Source: Balneolaceae bacterium (lineage in GTDB: Bacteria; Bacteroidota; Rhodothermia; Balneolales; Balneolaceae). From it: a stretch of 26,528 bases of DNA. The position numbers and the translations under genes are program-made. The stretch is from contig SLGA01000014.1 in assembly GCA_007123985.1 (NCBI GenBank), forward strand, positions 1-26,528, read 5' to 3'. Shown here piece after piece: positions 8,551 to 16,203 of this stretch. How positions within the stretch are numbered: the first letter of the stretch is position 1; every line of letters begins with the position of its first letter. A model generated the notes under the pieces. It was not told the DNA's origin, searched no databases, and saw only the letters and a program-made list of their open reading frames with translations.

Positions 8551-9119
8551 AGCACCTTTTTTTGATTCAATATGATCAACCTTTCAGATGCAATCAAGAG
8601 AGGTAAAAAATTAAACACTGGATGACGTTACCCGGGCTTCTTGCGTACTGTAACCATATTGGTGATGAGAGTATTCTTTACAGGTAGTTTCGGGAGCAAC
8701 GGAAACATTGCAAGCAATTAAACAGAAAAATAAAATTTAATCTTTGGATTTATTCGGACATATCCATTTAACCACATTGATTTTATCCGGACTAAACATT
8801 GTGGATTTTTTGTGTTGATAGTATGATTGGATTATTATCGGACATTACAATCGGTGGATAGGCTGCCGATAAATACATTCGAGCCCTTAAGAAGATACCG
8901 CCTAAATACAGAAGTATTGGTAGTAAAACAAAAAAAGCTGAAGATTGAATGATAGCTAACAAATTGTTTCCCAAGGGGCTGGGGCAGGCAGTGCGGATTC
9001 GTTTTGGCATTGGAATAGTCGTCACCTCACCGCACAACAGCCAAACCTTTGTTTCTCAAAAATACAATCAAGAGTACGTTAGTTGACTATTTTCTTCTTC
9101 ATTGATTCTGTCTAACAAA

Positions 9120-9445
9120 TTATTCAGTAGGGAGAAACTCATCTTTTTTTAATCTACGGTCAGTCTGTTCAATGAACCGATTGACAAGGTATTTGACTCC
9201 TCCTGTTTTCTAAAATCAATCGACCAGCAACCTCTTGAATAAAACAGACGAAACATTCACAACAGAGGTGATTACTGCTTATCTAAGCAAATATCTTGAA
9301 ACGCTCTTTTTGTGGTCGGAACCGGCCATCCTACATGAAGAAATGGAGGATTAATATCAATTATAACAATTGGTACTCGTCCTATCTTTCCATATTAGTA
9401 CCTAAAGCGAATGTTAATTTCGCATATAAAGTAGTTATTCCTCAT
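9120..9445 (-). pseudogene. Decayed coding sequence of unrecognised family
   Basis: On the minus strand an ATG at 9445 opens MRNNYFICEINIRFRY, then a TAA, then in the same frame a strongly protein-like run: GRVPIVIIDINPPFLHVGWP and PVPTTKRAFQDICLDKQ, then TAA. A one-base shift continues with VITSVVNVSSVLFKRLLVD. After two further in-frame stops (TGA, TAG) the same frame gives TGGVKYLVNRFIEQTDRRL and KKDEFLPTE before the final TAA at 9122-9120. Several stops plus one frameshift within 326 bases of plausible protein sequence point to a pseudogene. The plus strand is also open over part of it (9214-9351), so the strand call is not certain. I do not recognise the family. Confidence 0.4.
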
Positions 9446-9474
9446 TTATAAAGACGATAATTATTTAACATCAA

Positions 9475-9807
9475 ATGATCGATGAAATAAATAAAGAAGT
9501 AATTATGAAGAGGGTAACATTGAGTTCAGTGGAGGAAACCATGTATGGAATTTATTTATCTCAGTTGTCGTGTTTTAAACCTGCTGTACATTGGGTTCTG
9601 GAGCGGAGAGTCACTGAAAGATGGGTTTCGTTATTTTCTTTGTAATAAGTTTTATTTATTACTGGAATTGCAGATGGATATTTGTTGACTTTAAGGAATT
9701 TAAAAGAGTGCAAAATCAAATTTTTTAATCAAGGTAACCCTGATGCTTCCGGTTTTATAGTTATAAACATTAATGGAAATGAATACGAGAATGAAAACAA
9801 TGCATAG
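9475..9807 (+). pseudogene. Interrupted open frame, possible gene remnant
   Basis: ATG 9475 opens 56 codons (MIDEINKEVIMKRVTLSSVE and on) ending in two adjacent TAA stops at 9643-9648. The same frame then continues for 52 codons to a TAG at 9805-9807 with a very protein-like sequence: LFITGIADGYLLTLRNLKE, then KIKFFNQGNPDASGFIVINI and NGNEYENENNA. The second half looks like the end of a small beta-rich domain. Either a nonsense-interrupted gene or a small gene whose start I cannot place. Another short plus frame at 9621-9728 (MGFVIFFVISFIYYW, then a polar tail) overlaps it in a different phase and would encode a 35-residue membrane peptide, so the true frame needs testing. Confidence 0.35.
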
Positions 9808-10006
9808 CCTTATGGCGGGTAATTTGGCAAATTTGTAATCTGAGTTTTTATGTATGTTTAACGCAAGCCCACAAATAAATGCTTTGAAAACCAACAATAG
9901 TTATATACTCAATTGTTAGAAGTAGTTGGTGAAACCCCCCAAAAAAAAATCCAAATCCGATCTATAACAAGTGTTACAGAGCAATGAAAGATCAGAGTTA
10001 CAATTT

Positions 10007-10582
10007 ATGACAAAGACAATTAAAAACGCGTTGTCAGCAGAACAGCGTGACGCACTACTCAGAACATTACATACCCGCTTTGAGAAAAACATGAAGCGCC
10101 ATAAAGGTCTTGAATGGACTAATGTGCAAGCAAGACTGGCTTCGCCAGCTGGCGGAGAAAAATTGTGGTCGCTTAATGAAATGGAAAGAACCGGTGGAGA
10201 ACTGGATGTTGTTGGTCATAATAAAAATACGGGCGAATACATTTTTTATGATTGTTCAGCGGAAAGTCCGAAAGGCCGCAGAAGTTTTTGTTACGACCGT
10301 GTAGCGCTGGAGTCAAGGAAAGAACATAAACCGAAAAATAATGCAATGGATGTAGCTGCCGCCATGGGCATTGAGCTCTTAACCGAAGAACAATATCGAG
10401 AGTTGCAGGAACTTGGAAATTTTGATACGAAAACGTCGAGCTGGGTGAAAACACCTTCAGATATTAGAAAACTAGGCGGTGCTCTCTTTTGTGATCGTCG
10501 CTATGACACTGTCTTCTTATATCACAACGGAGCTGAATCTTACTATGCCGCCAGGGGGTTTCGTGGCTCACTAAAGGTCTGA
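10007..10582 (+). CDS. DUF4256 family protein
   Basis: A 191-residue soluble protein that matches the DUF4256 family almost throughout, by memory of its conserved blocks: RFEKNMKRHKGLEW, KLWSLNEMERTGGELDVV, EYIFYDCSAESPKGRRSFCY, GIELLTEEQYRELQELGNFD, TKTSSWVKTPSDIRKLGGAL and FCDRRYDTVFLYHNGAESYY. No catalytic role is established for the family. I chose ATG 10007 over an upstream in-frame GTG (9971) because the family begins about there and the extra 12 residues look unrelated. Its position beside a decayed AT-rich stretch, alone on its strand between minus-strand genes, and its strong conservation suggest a recently acquired or mobile accessory gene. Confidence 0.8.
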   Translation: MTKTIKNALSAEQRDALLRTLHTRFEKNMKRHKGLEWTNVQARLASPAGGEKLWSLNEMERTGGELDVVGHNKNTGEYIFYDCSAESPKGRRSFCYDRVALESRKEHKPKNNAMDVAAAMGIELLTEEQYRELQELGNFDTKTSSWVKTPSDIRKLGGALFCDRRYDTVFLYHNGAESYYAARGFRGSLKV

Positions 10583-10811
10583 ATTTCACACAGGTAGTTA
10601 AATTTGAATTTGGGAACCAATCACCTGGAATAAAATTTGCAAAAAGGTATTGGGAATTATGAAAAATGAGCAATCAAAGCCAAGCTCTTATCATCCAATA
10701 AATTGAGTAATATTTAAACTTTATAGGCCCTATTATAAGCATTACGTTCGATCGTGCAAGAAATTGTTTTTTATTCATGTATGGTCGCTTCAACGCATAA
10801 ATACTAAGCCA

Positions 10812-12299
10812 TTACCCCAGTTTTTCCAGAGCGGTATGAATTCTTCTCATAACGGTCTCTTTGCCAAGCAGCTCCATAGATGTAAAAAGATCTGGCCCAA
10901 AACCCTGCCCAGTTACGGCAATACGCAGCGGCATCATCAGTTTGCCAAAGCCTACACCGTGTTCGCCGATTACCTCTTCCAGTTTTGATTTGAGGGTGGC
11001 AGCATCAAACTCTTTTTCTTCGAGTTCAGATACTTTTGAACGATAATCTGATACAAGGCCGGCGCTGTCGTCCGACCATTTTTTGAGGGCTTTTTCATCA
11101 TATTCAGCGGGATCTTCAAAGAAAAAGATTCCCATGGTTATCAGTTCTTCTATTTTGCTAACACGTTCTTTTACCAGGCCGATAGCTTTTGCAAGTTTCT
11201 CATCATCTGCTTCCAGAATTTGTTCGTTATCTGTGATCTGCTTTACCCGTTTGGCAAGCTGATGATTAGGTTGTTCCCGAAGGTAATTTTCGTTGTACCA
11301 GAGCAGTTTTTTATGGTTAAAAACGGCCCCGCCTTTACTCACCCGATCGAGTGTGAAGAGCCTGCAGAGGTCGCTGAGGGAGTGAATTTCACTGTCATCA
11401 CCCGGGCTCCAGCCGAGATAGGCCAGAAAATTTACCAGTGCATCGGGTTCATAATTCTGTTCAATATAATCTTTCGTGTTGATGGGAATTCCCTCAGATT
11501 CTGCTTTTCTCTTTGAGAGTTTCCCTCCGCTGGGCGACATAATAAGCGGGAGATGGGCCATTTTTGGTGGTTCCCATCCAAAAGCCTGGTAGAGCAGAAT
11601 ATGTTTTGGTGTACTGCTGAGCCACTCTTCACCCCGGATAACATGCGAAATTTTCATAAGGTGGTCATCCACTACATTTGCCAGGTGGTATGTGGGCATT
11701 CCGTCTGATTTAAGCAGAACCTGGTCGTCCAGTCCTTTTGATTCGAACGAAACATGGCCTCGAATGAGGTCTTCAAAACGGATGGTTTCACGGCGCGGCA
11801 CTTTTAGCCGAACCACATATTCGGCACCCTCATCAAGCAGTTTCTGAACTTCATCCTGCGGCAGGGTTAGGCTGTTTTTCATCGACTGGCGTGTAATAGA
11901 ATCGTATTTTGGAGAGGGATTTCCGGACTTTTGCAGTCTTTCCCGCATTTGATCAATCTCAACGGTTGTGTCGAACGCGTAGTAGGCCATTCCTTTTTGA
12001 ATAAGCTCATCAGCATATTTTTTGTAGAGATCTTTTCGTTCGCTTTGCCGGTAAGGTCCATACTCTCCGGGATTTTGCGGTCCTTCATCTACTTCAATAC
12101 CACTCCACTCCAGTGATGAGATAATATCTTGTTCGGCATTTTCAACGTAGCGGTTTTGGTCAGTGTCTTCTATTCGGAGTACAAAATCACCGCGGTGATG
12201 TCTGGCAAACAGATAGTTGTAGAGTGCGGTTCTGAGGCCGCCAATGTGTAAGAATCCTGTGGGTGATGGGGCAAATCGAACGCGAACGTTTTCTTCCAT
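10812..12299 (-). CDS. gltX: Glutamate--tRNA ligase (GluRS)
   Basis: Class I aminoacyl-tRNA synthetase charging tRNA-Glu. The 495-residue product has the ATP-binding HIGH-type motif at 18-21 (FLHIGG within FAPSPTGFLHIGGLRTALYN), IEDTD at 43-47, and the KMSKS-type motif KLSKR at 260-264, followed by the helical anticodon-binding half. Length is normal for bacterial GluRS. In bacteria lacking GlnRS this enzyme also misacylates tRNA-Gln, which GatCAB then corrects; the tRNA-Gln gene lies 12 kb away in this window but no GatCAB or GlnRS gene does, so this cannot be decided here. The start is ATG 12299. It diverges from the DUF1499 gene across 153 bases. Confidence 0.95.
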   Translation of the reverse strand: MEENVRVRFAPSPTGFLHIGGLRTALYNYLFARHHRGDFVLRIEDTDQNRYVENAEQDIISSLEWSGIEVDEGPQNPGEYGPYRQSERKDLYKKYADELIQKGMAYYAFDTTVEIDQMRERLQKSGNPSPKYDSITRQSMKNSLTLPQDEVQKLLDEGAEYVVRLKVPRRETIRFEDLIRGHVSFESKGLDDQVLLKSDGMPTYHLANVVDDHLMKISHVIRGEEWLSSTPKHILLYQAFGWEPPKMAHLPLIMSPSGGKLSKRKAESEGIPINTKDYIEQNYEPDALVNFLAYLGWSPGDDSEIHSLSDLCRLFTLDRVSKGGAVFNHKKLLWYNENYLREQPNHQLAKRVKQITDNEQILEADDEKLAKAIGLVKERVSKIEELITMGIFFFEDPAEYDEKALKKWSDDSAGLVSDYRSKVSELEEKEFDAATLKSKLEEVIGEHGVGFGKLMMPLRIAVTGQGFGPDLFTSMELLGKETVMRRIHTALEKLG

Positions 12300-12340
12300 T
12301 TTGTGTAATGTCTCTTAAAAATATTGTGGTTTACAGCCTC

Positions 12341-12348
12341 TAAAAATA
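12341..12348 (-). promoter_or_regulatory. Possible -7 element for gltX
   Basis: Minus-strand TATTTTTA in CCGTATTTTTAGAGG, about 42 bases before the ATG. It is similar to blocks upstream of lgt and of the phosphoribosyltransferase gene. No clear -33 box. Confidence 0.25.
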
Positions 12349-12452
12349 CGGGGATTTAGTCTCGAAGGCTAATCAATGTTGTCTCCCGTTTCGGAATGAT
12401 GAGTGGATTGTTTTTTGTACATTGAGTAATCACTGAATAAAATTACACTTTT

Positions 12453-13175
12453 ATGGTCTATGCACGCATCTTACTCTACCTCTCTTTTGCAGTAACCATC
12501 ACATTTATATTTTCCGGTTATGGATATCAATGGGATATCTGGTCTTTGGGATTTGCATTTACACTACTTCGATACAGTGCGTATGGTGCCATTGGAATTG
12601 CCGTTATAAGCCTGATTTCAATTTGGTTCCTGAGAAAATCCCGAGCCAGGGCTATAGCTTATGTGGTGATCGCTTTTCTCTTTACCGGGATTATAAGCGG
12701 TACGGCGCTCTACTGGCAGCATCGTGCACAATCCGTTCCACCCATACACGATATCACCACCGATTTTGACAATCCCCCCGAATTTTCAGCTATGGTGAGG
12801 CTTCGGGCCGATGCACCTAATCCCCATGGATATGATTCAGAACAGGCTTCTTCTCAGCGGGATGCTTATCCCAATATTGAGCCGATAATAATCAATCAAG
12901 ATCTTCAGGAAGTGATGGATGCTGCTGTGATGATTGTTACGCAAAGAGGCTGGGAGCTGGTTGCCATAAACCGAAACGAGGGCAGAATCGAAGCAACAGA
13001 AAAACTGGCCTGGTTTGGATTTAAAGATGATGTGGTGCTTCGTTTCACGGAACTGGAAGATGGCGACACAAGGGTTGATATGCGATCAAAGTCGAGGGTT
13101 GGGCGAAGTGATGTTGGCGTGAACGCGCGTAGAATTCATCAGTTTCTGAGAGATCTGCAGATGGCATTGGATTAA
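12453..13175 (+). CDS. DUF1499 domain membrane protein
   Basis: A 240-residue protein with about three membrane segments in the first 90 residues (near 5-25, 35-58 and 68-90), then a DUF1499 domain. The domain hallmark PPIHDITTDFDNPPEF begins near residue 96, and the end has RVDMRSKSRVGRSDVGVNA, typical of the family C-terminus. The domain is widespread in proteobacteria, plants and marine bacteria; no biochemical role is established. It is the first plus-strand gene of a divergent pair with gltX. A weak TTTG (12414-12417), 20-base spacer, TAAAATTA (12438-12445) could be its promoter, but this would give almost no leader. A short palindrome separates it from the S9 peptidase gene. Confidence 0.8.
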   Translation: MVYARILLYLSFAVTITFIFSGYGYQWDIWSLGFAFTLLRYSAYGAIGIAVISLISIWFLRKSRARAIAYVVIAFLFTGIISGTALYWQHRAQSVPPIHDITTDFDNPPEFSAMVRLRADAPNPHGYDSEQASSQRDAYPNIEPIIINQDLQEVMDAAVMIVTQRGWELVAINRNEGRIEATEKLAWFGFKDDVVLRFTELEDGDTRVDMRSKSRVGRSDVGVNARRIHQFLRDLQMALD

Positions 13176-13218
13176 ACTAACCCTGGCTGCTTACCAATTT
13201 TTACTAAAATCATCATCA

Positions 13219-13236
13219 GGTAAATGGTAATTTACC
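13219..13236. promoter_or_regulatory. Perfect 7-bp inverted repeat upstream of the S9 peptidase gene
   Basis: GGTAAAT-GGTA-ATTTACC lies in the 103-base gap between the DUF1499 stop and the peptidase start. No T-tract follows, so it is not a classic terminator. It could be an operator for a dimeric regulator, or a weak hairpin. Confidence 0.3.
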
Positions 13237-13278
13237 ACTGATTAATACCAACATTCACTATTCAAAACACTTTCGACC

Positions 13279-15720
13279 ATGCGAATCCACAGTTTACTGT
13301 CTTCACTATTAATCTTCTTTCTGTTCACCCCATTTGTTTCAGCGCAAGACACGTACCAGGAGCCTTCGCAGGAACTGATTGATCTTGTTGACGGAGCGCG
13401 TACACCATCGGTTAGTTTTTCACCGGATCGGGAAACATTGCTCCTTCAGGATGTGCCTTCTTTGCCATCCATCGCCGAGATGGCTCAGCCGGAATTAAGG
13501 CTGGCCGGAATCAGGATCAACCCGAACACAAATGGTCCGAGCCGTCCCGGGTATGTAACCGGCTTTACACTTCGCGACATGGAAACCGGAGTAGACCGGG
13601 TTATAACGGGCCTACCCGATAATCCAATGATTACTAATGTAAGTTGGTCGCCTGATGGTTCGCACATCGCATTTCTGCTGAATACTGAAAACAGCCTTGA
13701 ACTTTGGGTGGCTGATGTTTCCGCCGCAACTGCCAACCGGCTTTCTGAAGGCAGAGTAAATAATACATATTTTGGGTCACCTTACAGCTGGGATCGTAAC
13801 GGAGACGCATTGATCGTGCAGATGATTCCTGCAGACAGGGGAGAGGCACCTCAGGAAAGCACAGTACCTGCCGGCCCTGTAATCCAGGAGAGTCTTGGCG
13901 AGGCTCGCCCGGCACGAACCTATCAGGATTTGCTGCAAAACAGCCACGATGAAAACCTTTTTGACTTTTATTTTACATCGCAGCTAACCGAAGTATCACT
14001 CGATGGAATCTCCAGGGAAATTGGTGAACCGGCTATTTACAGATCGGTTTCCCTCTCACCGGATGGGAACTACCTGCTGGTAAATCGAACAGAACGGCCG
14101 TATTCTTATCGCGTGCCGGCTTCGCGTTTTCCGCAAAATATTCAGGTACTTGATCGGGATGGTAACCTTGTGCATCAATTTGCAGAACTGCCTCTTGCCG
14201 ATCGTGTTCCAATTGCATTTTCAGCTACTACCGAGGGTCCGCGTTCCGTAAGCTGGCGAAATGATGCGCCCTCAACACTAAGCTGGGTAGAAGCGCTGGA
14301 TGGTGGTGATCCATCAGTTGATGTTGATTACAGGGACAGAGTTTTTACATTGGATGCACCCTTTTCAGGTGATTATGTTCAGTTGATCGATCTGCAATAC
14401 CGATATTCGGGAATGCAGTGGAGTGAGGATGGGTTTGCGCTTGTTTCTGAATTCTGGAGAGATGATCGCCATCTCAGAACCTGGAAAATATCTCCGGATG
14501 ATCCCTCCGCAGATGCAGAACTTGTGGTAGACCGATCAACTGAGGACCGATATAATGACCCAGGCTCACCCCAGATGAGACGATCACAGTTTGGTACCTG
14601 GGTTCTTAATACCGTTGACGACGGTTCATCTCTTCTGATGACCGGAATTGGAGCCACGCCAGAAGGGAACAGGCCGTTTTTATCAGTTTATAATCTTGAA
14701 ACACAGGAAACCAGAGAGCTTTGGAGATCGGAGAGTTCGTACTACGAAATCATCGTGAACCTTCTTGAGGAGGATGGATCTAAATTGATCACACGGCGAG
14801 AATCGGTTGATATACAACCTAATTTCTTCATTCGCGATACCGAAACCGGCGAGCTCGAGCAACTTACATTTTTTGAACATCCTACGCCGCAGCTCAGAGA
14901 TGTGTACAAAGAGTTTATCCAGTATGAACGGGCTGATGGTGTGCAATTATCTGCTACCCTTTATCTCCCGCCGGACTATAACAAAGATCGGGACGGCAAA
15001 CTGCCGGTTCTTGTCTGGGCATATCCCAGAGAGTTTCGAAGTGCTGATGCAGCCGGACAGATTGCAGATTCGCCATATCGCTTTGCGGGTATGAGCCATT
15101 GGGGCCCGCATTTTGCACTCACAATGGGCTTTGCAGTGGTTGAAAATGCCACCATGCCGATTGTAGGTGAGGGAGATGAAAACCCGAATGATACATTTGT
15201 GGAGCAGCTCATTCTGAGTGCAGATGCTGTTCTTGATGAACTTGAACAGCGCGGAGTGGGTGATCGTAACCGAGCTGCAATTGGTGGCCACAGTTATGGT
15301 GCCTTTATGACGGCAAACCTGCTGGCACACTCCAGAATTTTCAGAGCGGGTATTGCCCGTAGCGGCGCTTACAACCGTACACTCACACCATTCGGATTTC
15401 AGGCCGAACCCCGAAACTACTGGGAATCATCAGATATCTATCTGGGGATGTCGCCATTTATGCATGCCAACGGGATAAAAGATCCAATACTTTTTATTCA
15501 CGGTGCTGAAGACAACAACTCAGGTACATTCCCGATGCAGAGTGAACGGATGTATGCAGCTGTTAGCGGCTTGGGTGGAATTGCCAGGCTTGTGATGCTT
15601 CCCGAAGAGAGTCACGGATACCGGGCAAGGGAGTCCGTTCTGCACATGTTGTATGAGCAGTCTGAATGGCTGAACAGATATGTGAAAAATGCGGAAGAGA
15701 TCACCGTTGAGCTCGACTAA
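13279..15720 (+). CDS. Exported S9 family peptidase, glutamyl endopeptidase-like
   Basis: An 813-residue prolyl-oligopeptidase-family serine peptidase. A signal peptide (1-22, ending FVSAQ) exports it. Residues about 25-530 form a WD/beta-propeller-like region with repeated SPDG-type turns (SWSPDGSH, SLSPDGNY). The alpha/beta-hydrolase domain follows, with nucleophile Ser672 in GGHSYGAFMTANLL, Asp745 in IHGAEDNNSGT and His779 in PEESHGY. The segments IARSGAYNRTLTPFGFQ, MSPFMHANGIKDPIL and SHGYRARESVLHMLYE closely follow the chloroplast glutamyl endopeptidase (CGEP) subgroup of plants as I remember it, so cleavage after Glu is likely. Role: degradation of peptides in the periplasm or outside the cell. 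The start has no Shine-Dalgarno. VOC gene follows by 42 bases. Confidence 0.92.
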   Translation: MRIHSLLSSLLIFFLFTPFVSAQDTYQEPSQELIDLVDGARTPSVSFSPDRETLLLQDVPSLPSIAEMAQPELRLAGIRINPNTNGPSRPGYVTGFTLRDMETGVDRVITGLPDNPMITNVSWSPDGSHIAFLLNTENSLELWVADVSAATANRLSEGRVNNTYFGSPYSWDRNGDALIVQMIPADRGEAPQESTVPAGPVIQESLGEARPARTYQDLLQNSHDENLFDFYFTSQLTEVSLDGISREIGEPAIYRSVSLSPDGNYLLVNRTERPYSYRVPASRFPQNIQVLDRDGNLVHQFAELPLADRVPIAFSATTEGPRSVSWRNDAPSTLSWVEALDGGDPSVDVDYRDRVFTLDAPFSGDYVQLIDLQYRYSGMQWSEDGFALVSEFWRDDRHLRTWKISPDDPSADAELVVDRSTEDRYNDPGSPQMRRSQFGTWVLNTVDDGSSLLMTGIGATPEGNRPFLSVYNLETQETRELWRSESSYYEIIVNLLEEDGSKLITRRESVDIQPNFFIRDTETGELEQLTFFEHPTPQLRDVYKEFIQYERADGVQLSATLYLPPDYNKDRDGKLPVLVWAYPREFRSADAAGQIADSPYRFAGMSHWGPHFALTMGFAVVENATMPIVGEGDENPNDTFVEQLILSADAVLDELEQRGVGDRNRAAIGGHSYGAFMTANLLAHSRIFRAGIARSGAYNRTLTPFGFQAEPRNYWESSDIYLGMSPFMHANGIKDPILFIHGAEDNNSGTFPMQSERMYAAVSGLGGIARLVMLPEESHGYRARESVLHMLYEQSEWLNRYVKNAEEITVELD

Positions 15721-15762
15721 AAAAAAGAAATGTTGTAAATCAATTCTTAAATCTCTGAAACC

Positions 15763-16191
15763 ATGCAAAACAATAAAATACCCCGCTTTCATCTTGCTTT
15801 TCCAGTAAAAGAGCTTGAGCAAACACTCACATTTTATCGCGATCTGCTTGGTTGCAAAACCGGCCGCAGTTCTGATAAATGGATTGATTTTGATTTTTGG
15901 GGCCACCAGGTTGTAGCCCATCTCAGCCCGGAGGATGCCGGAAAATCAGCGAGTAACGAAGTGGACGGCCACGCGGTACCGGCCAAACACTTCGGGGTAA
16001 TTCTCGACTGGGATGAGTTTGATCGTCTTGCGAAAAAACTCAGGGAGCATGGCCAGGAGTTTGTCATTGAACCGTACATCCGTTTTAAAGGCGAACCCGG
16101 CGAACAGGCAACGATGTTCCTGCTCGATCCCAGTGGAAATGCTCTCGAGTTTAAAGCATTTAAAAACGAAGATCAGATCTTTGCTGTGTGA
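15763..16191 (+). CDS. VOC family protein (glyoxalase/dioxygenase fold)
   Basis: A 142-residue single-chain vicinal-oxygen-chelate protein made of two beta-alpha-beta-beta-beta halves. The N-terminal half starts FHLAFPVKELEQTLTFYRDL, and the C-terminal half ends LLDPSGNALEFKAF. Candidate metal ligands are His10, His76 (in KHFGVIL) and Glu129, the usual His-His-Glu triad, so a metalloenzyme (lyase or dioxygenase type) is likely; the substrate is unknown. It follows the S9 peptidase gene by 42 bases without an obvious promoter and may be co-transcribed, and it ends 12 bases from the stop of the convergent serine hydrolase gene. Confidence 0.85.
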   Translation: MQNNKIPRFHLAFPVKELEQTLTFYRDLLGCKTGRSSDKWIDFDFWGHQVVAHLSPEDAGKSASNEVDGHAVPAKHFGVILDWDEFDRLAKKLREHGQEFVIEPYIRFKGEPGEQATMFLLDPSGNALEFKAFKNEDQIFAV

Positions 16192-16203
16192 TTCAGCGAG
16201 GAT

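Larger units (their letters stand above)
8551..9970. other. AT-rich gene-poor stretch with decayed reading frames
   Basis: About 1.4 kb without an intact gene, clearly more AT-rich than the flanks. From left to right: the leader of the lipoprotein gene; a segment at 8626-8721 that is open on both strands with coding-like composition on each; a poorly structured stretch to about 9110 with three CGGAC-containing words (near 8756, 8787 and 8839); a probable minus-strand pseudogene (9120-9445); a probable plus-strand remnant (9475-9807); and a homopolymer-rich stretch (CCCCCC then nine A, near 9936-9950) before the DUF4256 gene. It reads as an eroding accessory site. No transposase, integrase or terminal repeats were found. 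Confidence 0.5.

Noticed and set aside
8560..8720. Possible cobalamin or other riboswitch upstream of the lipoprotein/receptor pair
   Set aside because: I found no B12-box-like or other conserved riboswitch core on the minus strand; only a short GTTAC/GTAAC pairing.
8792..9037. 81-codon minus-strand frame with a hydrophobic segment
   Set aside because: It needs a TTG start without Shine-Dalgarno, and AT-rich sequence often gives false hydrophobic frames. A real small membrane protein is not excluded.
9214..9351. 46-codon plus-strand run ending LETLFLWSEPAILHEEMED
   Set aside because: It has no start codon and overlaps the longer minus-strand pseudogene, whose runs extend further on both sides.
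9700..9897. 65-codon minus-strand hydrophobic frame
   Set aside because: It lies antisense to the more protein-like plus-strand frame at 9649-9807.
14947..15330. Antisense frame of 127 codons within the S9 peptidase gene
   Set aside because: It covers the catalytic region of a certain gene and its own product looks random.
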